A stretch of 64,000 nt of DNA from an uncultured Kiloniellaceae bacterium (GTDB taxonomy: Bacteria > Pseudomonadota > Alphaproteobacteria > Kiloniellales > Kiloniellaceae), in assembly GCA_947493695.1 (NCBI GenBank), contig CANLSF010000006.1:372001-436000 (forward strand), given 5' to 3'. A program made the translations under genes and the position numbers. The notes beneath the pieces were generated by a model. That model saw only the letters and a list, made by a program, of their open reading frames with translations. It was not told where the DNA came from and ran no database searches. This document shows, piece after piece, positions 27,047 to 35,863 of this stretch (position 1 is the stretch's first letter; each line of letters begins with the position of its first letter).

Positions 27047-29113
27047 CTAAGGTCCGATCTTCTCGTCTTTGCGAATCCAGTTGATCAGTGTCAGGTATTT
27101 TGGCGCCATCGCAGAAGAGACATGCGGAGAAGCATCGAGAAGCGCATTCAGCAATATCGTGATCGCCACTTCCTTGCCAACGATCCCATACCAGAAGACA
27201 TCGACCTCAACTTCAAGCCCAGGCAGCATGCCCGGCGGCTTGCCTTTTGATGACCACTTCGTCACGAGACCCGGCGTCGCGGTGATTTCGTTATCATCGA
27301 CCAGATTATCGAGTAGCGTCACACGGTCCGCGATCGCTGCGATGGCATGCACATCTTTCTCTTTCGTTCTGCGGTTGGGCTTTGTCAGTCCAAGGTCTTT
27401 GCCGAACTCCTTGTAAATTTCCTTATAGAGGCGCTGCCCCCAACTCGCCCCCCAACCCACCTTTTTGGCTCGCAACGCCTCATCATAGAGGGACCTAAGA
27501 TGATCTCCCGAGACTTGAAGCCATTTTGCGAGTCGCGCCAGAAGCTCTTCGGTCATCTTTTGGTCACCTGAAGCGAGTGCGGAAACATCGTCTGTCAAAT
27601 TCGGCAGAATGGTGTCTGGTCCACCGTGAATCAGCTCATGCACGAACAGCGCAAAGAGATCAGCACTGCGAAGACTCTCTGCTGTCGTCAAAAACGGGAT
27701 CGCCTTCTCACGCTCGTAAATTACGTCATCCGTGCCCTGCCTCGACAATCCGATTCTGGGCGTGCAATGCGAAACCTCGTGGATGATCGTACTAATCGCC
27801 GCGGCCTTGTCCCCATCCCATGTTGACGGGCAGAGCGTAACTCGACACCCGCCGCCAACACCGCGTGTAACGGCAGTGGCGTCGGAACAATCGACATTAC
27901 ACTGCGTGGCACAGCGAAATCCGGGTTTCTTCCATTTACTCTTACCGATGTCTTTCTTCGCCACCCGGTCAAGCTGTCTCTTGATCCGAGCGTAATCCTT
28001 GATCAGGCGATCAATGTCGAATCCGGCTTTGAAGAATTTTTTGATCTTCGCCTCGGTTGGGGCGTTCCCCGCCGGGTCCGCCTTATAGGCCTTCAGCTTG
28101 GTGAGCGTGCTGTCGAGATCACCTGAAGCAGATGCAAAGGCCGCAGGCACATCGACCTTGGCATTGGGTGGAAGCGCGCAAGGCGCATCGAATTTTGGGC
28201 TGCCAGCAGGACAGAGCGAGGCTGCACTTGCAGCCGTGTCCTTATCTGCGCTCGCTACACGAAAGCGGCGGTAGTCGTATTGATCCTGGAACGAAGAAGC
28301 TTCGGATTGTGTGACGGTTTTGGCTTTTTTATCATGCGCCTTAATCTCCGTCTCGAGGCTGTCCGCGCGCGCCTGAGCAAGCGCCGCATCTTCATCCCGC
28401 GAACGGAACCCTTTAACGCGAATATCGGGTTTCGTGTGACTCACAATATTGGGGATCTTGGCTTTCTCGTCCAAATGGACCGCGCTGGAACCTCGTTCGA
28501 AATAGATCAGATCATCCCTCTTGACGAGTCCGCTCCGTCGGCCAACGATCTCGTCATCCGCCGGCGCGCGCTGGATCGCAGGCCCACCGCTGCGCTGCTG
28601 AAGCACATGAGTTAGTTCATGGGCGATAAGTTTATCACCGCGTGGAGTCCCCGGCGCGAATTCTCCTTTCGCAAAGACCAGATGACTTCCGGACGTATAG
28701 GCGCGCGCCTGCAAAGCTTCGGCGGAGGCCTGTGCCTTTGGCCCGTCATGGACATGGACATCGGAGAAATCAGCCCCGAACCGGGATTCGAAGAACCCAC
28801 GCGACCCTTGTGGGAGTGCGCGACCCGGCCCCGGTTCGGGAGCGGAGCCAGATACCGGTGCCCCCTCCCCCTTCGCCTGGATGGGCGGCGGTTCACCTGA
28901 CGGAGACGCGGGACCGCCAGAAACAACCTGTTCGGCCAGTTTGTCAGCCTCCTGCTCAGCCGCCTCATTTTCCTTGCACGCAGGGCACCCACCTCCGCAG
29001 GCGCAGCCGGACGGCTTTCGCTGGATTGGTTGCACGTGCCCTGGCAACGACGACGAAACCGGCGGTCGCTTCAGCTGTCCCGTTAACTTACGCCTGGCGC
29101 TTGTCGCAAGCAT
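27047..29113 (-). CDS. DUF4157 protein with OmpA-like region and a second, aspzincin-like zinc site (candidate eCIS cargo)
   Basis: A 688-residue protein. Residues 30-62 hold QRKPSGCACGGGCPACKENE, a Cys-rich motif shared with the other DUF4157 protein of this locus. Residues 104-178 are DUF4157 with HELTH at 165-169. Residues 204-292 resemble an OmpA-like domain (YFERGSSAVHLDEKAK, then IRVKGFRSRDED). A second HExxH, HEVSH, is at 445-449, followed by GTDDVIYE (460-467), which matches the HExxH plus GTxDxxY arrangement of aspzincin (M35) proteases. The last 200 residues are unrecognised. ATG at 29113 overlaps the previous stop (TGATG). It is the last gene of the operon. DUF4157 proteins are typical eCIS accessory or cargo proteins; cargo function here is inferred. 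Confidence 0.85.
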   Translation of the reverse strand: MLATSARRKLTGQLKRPPVSSSLPGHVQPIQRKPSGCACGGGCPACKENEAAEQEADKLAEQVVSGGPASPSGEPPPIQAKGEGAPVSGSAPEPGPGRALPQGSRGFFESRFGADFSDVHVHDGPKAQASAEALQARAYTSGSHLVFAKGEFAPGTPRGDKLIAHELTHVLQQRSGGPAIQRAPADDEIVGRRSGLVKRDDLIYFERGSSAVHLDEKAKIPNIVSHTKPDIRVKGFRSRDEDAALAQARADSLETEIKAHDKKAKTVTQSEASSFQDQYDYRRFRVASADKDTAASAASLCPAGSPKFDAPCALPPNAKVDVPAAFASASGDLDSTLTKLKAYKADPAGNAPTEAKIKKFFKAGFDIDRLIKDYARIKRQLDRVAKKDIGKSKWKKPGFRCATQCNVDCSDATAVTRGVGGGCRVTLCPSTWDGDKAAAISTIIHEVSHCTPRIGLSRQGTDDVIYEREKAIPFLTTAESLRSADLFALFVHELIHGGPDTILPNLTDDVSALASGDQKMTEELLARLAKWLQVSGDHLRSLYDEALRAKKVGWGASWGQRLYKEIYKEFGKDLGLTKPNRRTKEKDVHAIAAIADRVTLLDNLVDDNEITATPGLVTKWSSKGKPPGMLPGLEVEVDVFWYGIVGKEVAITILLNALLDASPHVSSAMAPKYLTLINWIRKDEKIGP

Positions 29114-32100
29114 CAATCATCCCCCTTGGGACTCCGCCTGCTTTCACGCAGCAGTGGCGCAATTCGGCCCGAGGTCGATCTGAGTCTCGTTTCACCCCGC
29201 AGAACCGGGCGACGGATTGTCGGGTCCGTCCTGCCGGGACGGGGCTCCGTCGGTTGCACTCTTCGTGCGTCGCTGTCGAGCACGAAGCGGATGTCAGGTG
29301 CCAGCACGGCAGTACTGTCGATTTTGAAGACCGCGCTCCTTACCGGTTTCACATCACGCCCTTCAAGGCTCGCTGTTACGGTCGCGCCCCGCTTGAGGGT
29401 GGCGCCGAGCTCCTTGAACTCTTCCTGCGTCAGTTCGATGGCATACCCGCCCTTCTCGTTGGTTTGCGCCGCCTGAACGATATCGAGCAGTTGGCCCCGC
29501 GCATCGCCAAGCCGCACTTCAGCCAGCGGAAGGCCCGCGCCTCTCGCATCCGTCACCCGGCCTTGAACCCGCAGGGCCACCTCTTCACGCACCGGTTCCG
29601 GCCTGGTTCCAACAATCTCCTCAGCCGCCCGGAAGCGCTCCACATCCCGGGTGATCGTGCCCAGCCTCTTGCGGTTGGCTTCGAGCAGATCCGACCGGGC
29701 GGACGAACGGGCCTCCATACGCGCGACCTCGTTCCCGAGCAGCGCCGCATTCGCGGATTTGTATTCGGCCGCCATCTCGATCTGGTTTCGCTGATAGCCG
29801 TTCAGGCTCACCAGGTTCTCGTCAAGCGACGCGGCGTAACTGAGCCCGACCCCGGTCGGTGATTCCAAGGCGTTGACGAATTCGAGGCTCTCGAGCGTGG
29901 CCGTCCCGAGTGTCGGGTTCAGCGCCGCACCGGCAGCGGAAGCCCCAAGCTCCGCGCAATGGGTGTTGTCGTACACAAGATTATGCTCGTTAACGAGACG
30001 CGCCGGCGTTCCCATGTCGAACGCGTAGATGCAGTGATCCCCCTCGTTCGAGGTGGCAATGTTCATGCGCGTGCTCAGGGAAGCCAGCGAAACCTGCAAT
30101 GCCACTTCCGGTGAGAGCAAAGGCTCGCGGAAGCGGTTGCCCGTCGCGCGAACGGTCTGGGCAAAGAGCAGAGTGTTCATCATCAGCGTGCGGTTCCCGA
30201 TCCGCAGTCCACCCTGCAGAGCATCGATCTGGTTCGCATCGAAACCCAGATCCTCCGCCACCGCCAGGGCCAATGCGATCATCGCATCGCTGTCGGGACC
30301 GAGTGAGATCTGGTTCGAGTTGATCAGACAACCGCCTGAAGGCAAACGCCCGACACCGCTCAGGCTCATCAGCAGGATTGCGCCCGCCATCCGGTCCAGG
30401 TTCTGCGGACCGGTGCGCTCGGCAGTCAGATGATTGGCGACGATGGAAACGGGGCCCGCCGCGAGCACCGTCATGGTTCGACCCAAGGGTTGCTGGACAA
30501 CGTTGTCGTGAACCCGAAGCGCCGGCTTGACGGTCAGACTGCCGCGGTTGTCGTCCGCGCCGAAGTCGTCGAGACCGATGGAGAGAAAGATCCCGGCGAT
30601 GCCGCCGCGCAGGCCTTGCACCACCTCGTCATCGCTGTTCACGAAAGGTCCGTTGTCACGGATCAGATTGTCGGTGATCTCCACCTGTTCACCGAAGAGG
30701 ATGAAGATGCCGCAGACCGGGTCGATATGACGCCGTCCATTGGTTTCGATGCGGTTGGCCATGATCGCCACCGTCTCGCAGAGACCGAGACTGATGCCGC
30801 CAAAGCCCAGCAGGCGTGCCGCGTCCCGCATGGCCGTCGTAAAGGGCGTTCTGAGATTACCGGCAATCCGGTTGTTCAGGATCGTAAGATCGATCACCGG
30901 ATGGCCAAGAAGCGCCAGGAGTGGATTCACCGCACTCGCCCGCGCCATGGCAAAGCGCGGCTGACGCGCACTGGCAAAGTTCGGATTGACTGTAAAGTCG
31001 CCCGGTCCGATGGGGTCCGGTCGGTCGGGATCCTCCTCCGGCTCGAGCACGTCAAGCGCGGGCGGAATACCGATCCCGTTGAGCCCCATGGCGGTAATGT
31101 CGTTATCCTCTATGCGAATGCCGTAGAGGAATCCGAGGCGTGGATCGGCGGTCTCCCGTTGACGATTGAGTTGAACGCGCAGCACAACGATTGATCCAGC
31201 GCCAAGGTTCACCACCTGCAGGACCTCAACCTCTTCAATACCGATGCCTGTCGTCACCGGCTCCAGGATATGATCGCCCTGCTCGCGCGACGTTCTGACC
31301 TCGAACACCCCCGTTGAACTCGTGGTGAAGCTGCGTACCACACCCGCGGGAGATCGTATCTGCAAAGTGACACCGGCCGCCGGATTGCCGTCCGGGTCCT
31401 CCACTGTCCCGCGCAGGGCCATAACGCTGCGGCCCAGGGAAAGAGGCTGGGTAACCGGGCCGTTCGGCTCTTCTTCCTCAGGCGGAATGTGCGTACCGCC
31501 CAGCGTAATTCCGTTGCCCGCGCCCCCTAGAATACGGTTGTCCAGGATCGCAAGCCGCTCCGTCGAGGCAGCGACCTGAATCCCACCCAGGGCCCGATAG
31601 GGCGGCGGAACAATGGCGGTCAGGGTGAAACCGAGAACAAACTCGACGAAGCTGACAAAGAAACCGACGTTCAGGTAGACCGTCTCTTCATCCGCACAGG
31701 GATCGTTCGGATCGTCCGGGTTGTCGGGATCATCGGGCCGATCAGGTGGCCGGGGGGTCGCTTCGGCAGGAACGACACCAATGTCATTGTCCTCGATCCG
31801 GCTGTCTTCCGCGGCGATGTATACCGCAACACCGGCCCCGCGTTTGTCCAACATGCGGATCCGGTTTTCGCGGATAACGATGTCGCTGCCGCCCTCGATC
31901 TGGATCGCGCGGACACAGGCGATGATGTGATTGCCGCGAATGAGAAACTGCCGAAGCGCATCGTCATCCGTCGACTCACCGAGAACCGCGACACCGCCGA
32001 GCGAGATCATCTGCGTATTGTAGATTTCGATACACTCGCTATCGATCACATGAAAGATCGGGATGTCGCGCTGACCGGGCCGCGGAACAATACGGGTGTC

Positions 32101-33567
32101 CTTCCCGCAGCCAATTATGTGAATATTGGCGCGGTCGCGGATGACGGCGTTGGCTTCATGAATGCCCTTGAGCAGGCATATCTTGCCGCCGGCTGCGGGC
32201 AGGCGTTCGATGGCCGCCTCTATAGAATCCTCATCGCCATGGGTGGTACGTCCGTCTCCCACCGTGATCGTGCAGCAGGGGCAGGGGTCGGTGAGCGGTG
32301 GGAAGCTGTCACGGCAGTCCTCGATATCCGCGGGACCGAGCTCCGCCGGAGGCGTACCGCTCCAGTTGAGGATCCCGAGCGGCGCACGGTGATAGCGAAT
32401 GGCGTCCGGCAAGGCATTGTTGGGCCAGTTAGAGGGATCGAAATCCGTGCCGGCGGCACGCACCTGAAAGATCCAGCGGTCGCCCTCGCGGTAGTTCTCG
32501 CCATTCGGTGCATCGAAATCCAAACGGATTCCGTCGACAAGATCCGCCGGTCCGGCAAAGTCGGCAATCTCACCTTCGCCATCCCAAAGACGGAAGAAAG
32601 CATGCTCGCCCGGACCGGCGGGCCAGTTTCCGAAGGTATCGGAGACGGAGAGCACGTCATCGGTCATGGACACGGTGGCTTCAAAAACCACCTGCCAACA
32701 GCCGCTTTCGCCCTCGGGCGCATAGGCCTGGAGTGTCATACCGCTGACATTTGCCGCATCGATCATGGGGCGGTTATGAGTGATGGAGATGGTTTGCTCG
32801 ACGGAATCGAAGCGGCCTCTGCCGACCAGACCGCCGCCGTGGCGTGACCACAGGAATCGCGGCCTGTTACCCCTCGGGCGCGCAATCTCGATACAGTAGA
32901 GCCAATGGCCATCGCCCGAGTATCCTCCGCCAGCTTCGACAGGGCAGTCTCCACCAATAGCAATCGCAGGTGCGGGTGTAACCGTCAGCCGCCCTTTTGT
33001 TGCCGGATCGTCCCGTAACGACGGGCCTATCGTGGCGCAATCCTCGTCCTCACGCAGCCGACGCAGTCTCAGCCGATGGCAGACCCGCACGCGACCGGTT
33101 GTATCGACACCGCCGAGTGCAGGCTCCAGCAGCGAGTCCGGTTCAAGAAAGGCGCTGATGGAATCTTCCCAAACTTCCATTATCACCGCATCGCGCACGC
33201 CTTCGGCAATGGACTCTGCGCCGACTTCCGGCTGGAATGGTGGCGGGAGATAGCTGGCTTCGGTGGTAATTTCGGCATTGGACAAAAGCGGAATACCGTC
33301 GATCCAGGCCCGTCCGGGATCATAGGTCACCGTAACTCTGTCGCCATCGCTTGCCGCAGCGGTGATGCGGAAACTGCCCGAAGCTTCCGCCGGGACCGCG
33401 ACCCGTCCGGGACCGAAGGTATCACGCCCCATCAGCGTCCGCAGGTGCCGCGTAATTTCCTCAGACGCAAGTCCATCGCGGTCAAGCCGCACGCGGCCCA
33501 CTTGCTCGAGAACGCCTGTGAAGTTGTCGAATGGCTGGTAATCAAACCAGGAGAAATCGCCCTTCAT
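29113..33567 (-). CDS. Giant DUF6519 / beta-helix protein, putative eCIS tail fibre or surface protein
   Basis: A 1484-residue protein. The first about 120 residues (MKGDFSWFDYQPFDNFTGVL, then GRVRLDRDG) match the DUF6519 pattern found in eCIS loci. Two right-handed parallel beta-helix regions follow (roughly 440-610 and 850-1200), with repeated N-x-I / IRxNxI units such as IRGNHI, IRENRI, IEDNDI and ILNNRI. Between them is a Pro/Asp-rich linker (PPDRPDDPDNPDDPNDP). Two carboxypeptidase-regulatory-like beta sandwiches are suggested by GTVEDPDGNPAAGVTLQI and VQGRVTDARGAGLPLAEV. No signal peptide. This shape suits a fibre or a cell-binding decoration of the particle; the role is inferred. It starts 13 bases after the gpI-like gene. 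Confidence 0.8.
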   Translation of the reverse strand: MKGDFSWFDYQPFDNFTGVLEQVGRVRLDRDGLASEEITRHLRTLMGRDTFGPGRVAVPAEASGSFRITAAASDGDRVTVTYDPGRAWIDGIPLLSNAEITTEASYLPPPFQPEVGAESIAEGVRDAVIMEVWEDSISAFLEPDSLLEPALGGVDTTGRVRVCHRLRLRRLREDEDCATIGPSLRDDPATKGRLTVTPAPAIAIGGDCPVEAGGGYSGDGHWLYCIEIARPRGNRPRFLWSRHGGGLVGRGRFDSVEQTISITHNRPMIDAANVSGMTLQAYAPEGESGCWQVVFEATVSMTDDVLSVSDTFGNWPAGPGEHAFFRLWDGEGEIADFAGPADLVDGIRLDFDAPNGENYREGDRWIFQVRAAGTDFDPSNWPNNALPDAIRYHRAPLGILNWSGTPPAELGPADIEDCRDSFPPLTDPCPCCTITVGDGRTTHGDEDSIEAAIERLPAAGGKICLLKGIHEANAVIRDRANIHIIGCGKDTRIVPRPGQRDIPIFHVIDSECIEIYNTQMISLGGVAVLGESTDDDALRQFLIRGNHIIACVRAIQIEGGSDIVIRENRIRMLDKRGAGVAVYIAAEDSRIEDNDIGVVPAEATPRPPDRPDDPDNPDDPNDPCADEETVYLNVGFFVSFVEFVLGFTLTAIVPPPYRALGGIQVAASTERLAILDNRILGGAGNGITLGGTHIPPEEEEPNGPVTQPLSLGRSVMALRGTVEDPDGNPAAGVTLQIRSPAGVVRSFTTSSTGVFEVRTSREQGDHILEPVTTGIGIEEVEVLQVVNLGAGSIVVLRVQLNRQRETADPRLGFLYGIRIEDNDITAMGLNGIGIPPALDVLEPEEDPDRPDPIGPGDFTVNPNFASARQPRFAMARASAVNPLLALLGHPVIDLTILNNRIAGNLRTPFTTAMRDAARLLGFGGISLGLCETVAIMANRIETNGRRHIDPVCGIFILFGEQVEITDNLIRDNGPFVNSDDEVVQGLRGGIAGIFLSIGLDDFGADDNRGSLTVKPALRVHDNVVQQPLGRTMTVLAAGPVSIVANHLTAERTGPQNLDRMAGAILLMSLSGVGRLPSGGCLINSNQISLGPDSDAMIALALAVAEDLGFDANQIDALQGGLRIGNRTLMMNTLLFAQTVRATGNRFREPLLSPEVALQVSLASLSTRMNIATSNEGDHCIYAFDMGTPARLVNEHNLVYDNTHCAELGASAAGAALNPTLGTATLESLEFVNALESPTGVGLSYAASLDENLVSLNGYQRNQIEMAAEYKSANAALLGNEVARMEARSSARSDLLEANRKRLGTITRDVERFRAAEEIVGTRPEPVREEVALRVQGRVTDARGAGLPLAEVRLGDARGQLLDIVQAAQTNEKGGYAIELTQEEFKELGATLKRGATVTASLEGRDVKPVRSAVFKIDSTAVLAPDIRFVLDSDARRVQPTEPRPGRTDPTIRRPVLRGETRLRSTSGRIAPLLRESRRSPKGDD

Positions 33568-33580
33568 TGTGCCGTCCTCC

Positions 33581-35863
33581 TTACGTAACGTTTGCCAGGA
33601 CTGTGCGGATGCCTACAGGCGTGAATTCGCGCAGTCTGATATTGAGATTCTTCTGCTTGTGGGTATTCATGAGAGTGCCGTAAGCGCCCATCTCATCGGC
33701 GTTCGGGCCGTCTTCCAGCACCTCGCGCGCAGTTCTGATTCGGTTGAGCTGCCCGTACCCCGGCGCTCCGAAAATGCTCGAGGTAAAGGCAAGCTGTGCA
33801 TCCGGCCCAAAGGCACATGCAAAGTGCGGAGGAAGCCGGTCGCCATCACCTGAAAAGCGGCAATAGGAAAGGCAGCCGGTCTGATGATCCCGAACTCGCA
33901 ATTGGTCCCTGAAGACTCCACCCTCACCGTTTGCGGCGCGGACACGCACGGCTCCGAACAGGGTAACGCCGTCAATCTCCGTAATCGGGCCATAGGCCGG
34001 GGCGGGATCCGTTGAGCCAATCGCCAACTGGTCACCGCCATCCACGATGCTGTCCGTCAAATTCAACCGATAGCGCGGCCCCATCGAAATACTTCCGGAG
34101 ATACATCCTCTGAAACTGACCTCGGGTAACTCGTCAAACGCCTCCAGCGCGGCGGCGTCTGCAAAGCCAAGGTCGGGTGCGAGCGCCAACGCTGGTTGGG
34201 GATCGGCTGGAGTGCCACTGGGACTGCCATCAAGAACCACATGGCCACCCGGGTTGAGTGTCACGCCCTCGAACGTCAGACGATTTACGGCGGCCCGCGT
34301 CACAATTGCATCAGTCACCGGTGCATCGCGGAGCGTGAGCACTGCGCCCTCGATGCGAATATCGAGCGCCCGGTTCAAGGCCGCGTCTGCAGGATCGCTC
34401 GAACGCATCCGCAAGGATTGGCGTAACTCGATCACCGGTCGTTGCCCTGTCCGTGCCCGGATCCAGAAAGGCCGTGCCAGCGTCAGAGTCGGCCCATCCT
34501 CATCCAGGATGTCATCGACATCGGCCAGATTGAGCCGGTGAGTCATGGAATCAGTGACTTCGATAATCCGGGGCGGCCCCGCGGTCGCCAATCCCGAAAG
34601 GGCGGCGCGCAAGCCGGATCCACCCGGATGGGCGGTGGCGGTAACGACTTCGGGCTCCGCCAATCCAGGCCAGATTGTATCGGCGAATGTGCGCGCCACC
34701 GGATGCGCACCAATCGAGCCGGGCGCGGCATAAGTATGCGATACCCTTAAACGGCTTCTCAGCGCCGCACCTTCGGTTGCGTTGTCCGCCACACCAAGCA
34801 GCAAACGTCCGTGCTTGGGATCGACGACGATCTCGCGCTCCAGAAGCGGCGACCGCAGACCCTCCTCCCAGGCGCAAAGGTTAGCGCCTCGCGTGGTCCA
34901 GCTGGTACCGGCGAAAACCGTAGCAGGCAGATGAATCGTCAGGCCAACCGCAGCGTCGCCGGGGTCATCCGGACGCCCGCTTTCGAAAATATCGACTGCG
35001 ATATACTCGGCGGCATTGCCTGTCGGTGGCCCGTCACGCAAACGCGCAGCGGGGATCGGGCCGGGTGTGCGGTCGGGTTGCGAGAACTCCGGCGGCTCTG
35101 CGCCTGGATTATAGCGGAAACTGTTGAAAAGCTGGAGCGAGCGGCCCAACGGATCGATCACGTAACGCGCGGCAAAAGCCGCTTCACCGGGATCCGGTGT
35201 CTGCTGCACTGTCGCCACATGAAGGGGCCGCGCAACCGGCACCAGAAAATCGCGAAGCCGCCAGAGGAAGATCGCAAGGTTCGGAAGATTAGGTCGCGGA
35301 TGGATGCCCCCGGTCGGTTTCAGATCCGCGGTCCGGGCAAAGCCGTCAAAGGCTCCACCGAGAAAACTCAAAACCCCAGGGTCGCGCAGGTTCACCGTGC
35401 CGTGGCTCACCGGATCGGCAAGGTGACGCGGCAGGGATTGCGGTGGCGCACCGCCCGCATCGGGGCGCTGATGGTTCAGGTTCTGGTTCCAGACCATCCG
35501 CTCCCGCAACTCCACAGCATGCGCGGCCCAGCCGGTGAGGTTGAAGGCCAGCGCCTCCATTGCGCCCAAGGTGCCTCGCCTGCGGCGCAGAGGCACGGTC
35601 CGCGCGACATCGGCATGCAGTGTCCAGGGATCGCCTTTGAGATGCGTGACCCCCAGAAGATCACCGATGTAAGGGACCATCCAATCAGCACAGGTCTCAA
35701 TGAAATGGTCGTGGTAAAAGACGTCGATGTGATCGTCGATCCCTTCCAGGATTTCATCCATCAACCCGATATAGGCCTCGAACTGCCCCTCGCGGGAGAG
35801 GTCCGCATCCCGGGTACGGTATATCGCGGGAAGACGTTCGAACAGGCCGGGTCGCTCAGTCAT
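33581..35863 (-). CDS. eCIS tail protein with P2 gpI-like domain
   Basis: A 760-residue protein. The N-terminal 200 residues match the phage tail protein I-like domain (TIGR02242 type): LFERLPAIYRTRDADLSREG, LEGIDDHIDVFYHDHFIETC, DWMVPYIGDLLGV and RRGTLGAMEALAFNLTGW. In tails this region joins the baseplate wedge to fibres. The remaining 550 residues are mainly beta-rich and unassigned. The ATG at 35863 overlaps the preceding stop (ATGA) and has GGAG eight bases upstream; an in-frame ATG three codons earlier is less well placed. It is likely the connector that holds the DUF6519 protein encoded next. Confidence 0.85.
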   Translation of the reverse strand: MTERPGLFERLPAIYRTRDADLSREGQFEAYIGLMDEILEGIDDHIDVFYHDHFIETCADWMVPYIGDLLGVTHLKGDPWTLHADVARTVPLRRRRGTLGAMEALAFNLTGWAAHAVELRERMVWNQNLNHQRPDAGGAPPQSLPRHLADPVSHGTVNLRDPGVLSFLGGAFDGFARTADLKPTGGIHPRPNLPNLAIFLWRLRDFLVPVARPLHVATVQQTPDPGEAAFAARYVIDPLGRSLQLFNSFRYNPGAEPPEFSQPDRTPGPIPAARLRDGPPTGNAAEYIAVDIFESGRPDDPGDAAVGLTIHLPATVFAGTSWTTRGANLCAWEEGLRSPLLEREIVVDPKHGRLLLGVADNATEGAALRSRLRVSHTYAAPGSIGAHPVARTFADTIWPGLAEPEVVTATAHPGGSGLRAALSGLATAGPPRIIEVTDSMTHRLNLADVDDILDEDGPTLTLARPFWIRARTGQRPVIELRQSLRMRSSDPADAALNRALDIRIEGAVLTLRDAPVTDAIVTRAAVNRLTFEGVTLNPGGHVVLDGSPSGTPADPQPALALAPDLGFADAAALEAFDELPEVSFRGCISGSISMGPRYRLNLTDSIVDGGDQLAIGSTDPAPAYGPITEIDGVTLFGAVRVRAANGEGGVFRDQLRVRDHQTGCLSYCRFSGDGDRLPPHFACAFGPDAQLAFTSSIFGAPGYGQLNRIRTAREVLEDGPNADEMGAYGTLMNTHKQKNLNIRLREFTPVGIRTVLANVT

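Noticed and set aside
28642-29862. Open frame of 406 codons on the plus strand.
   Set aside because: Antisense to the DUF4157 and beta-helix genes; no motif.
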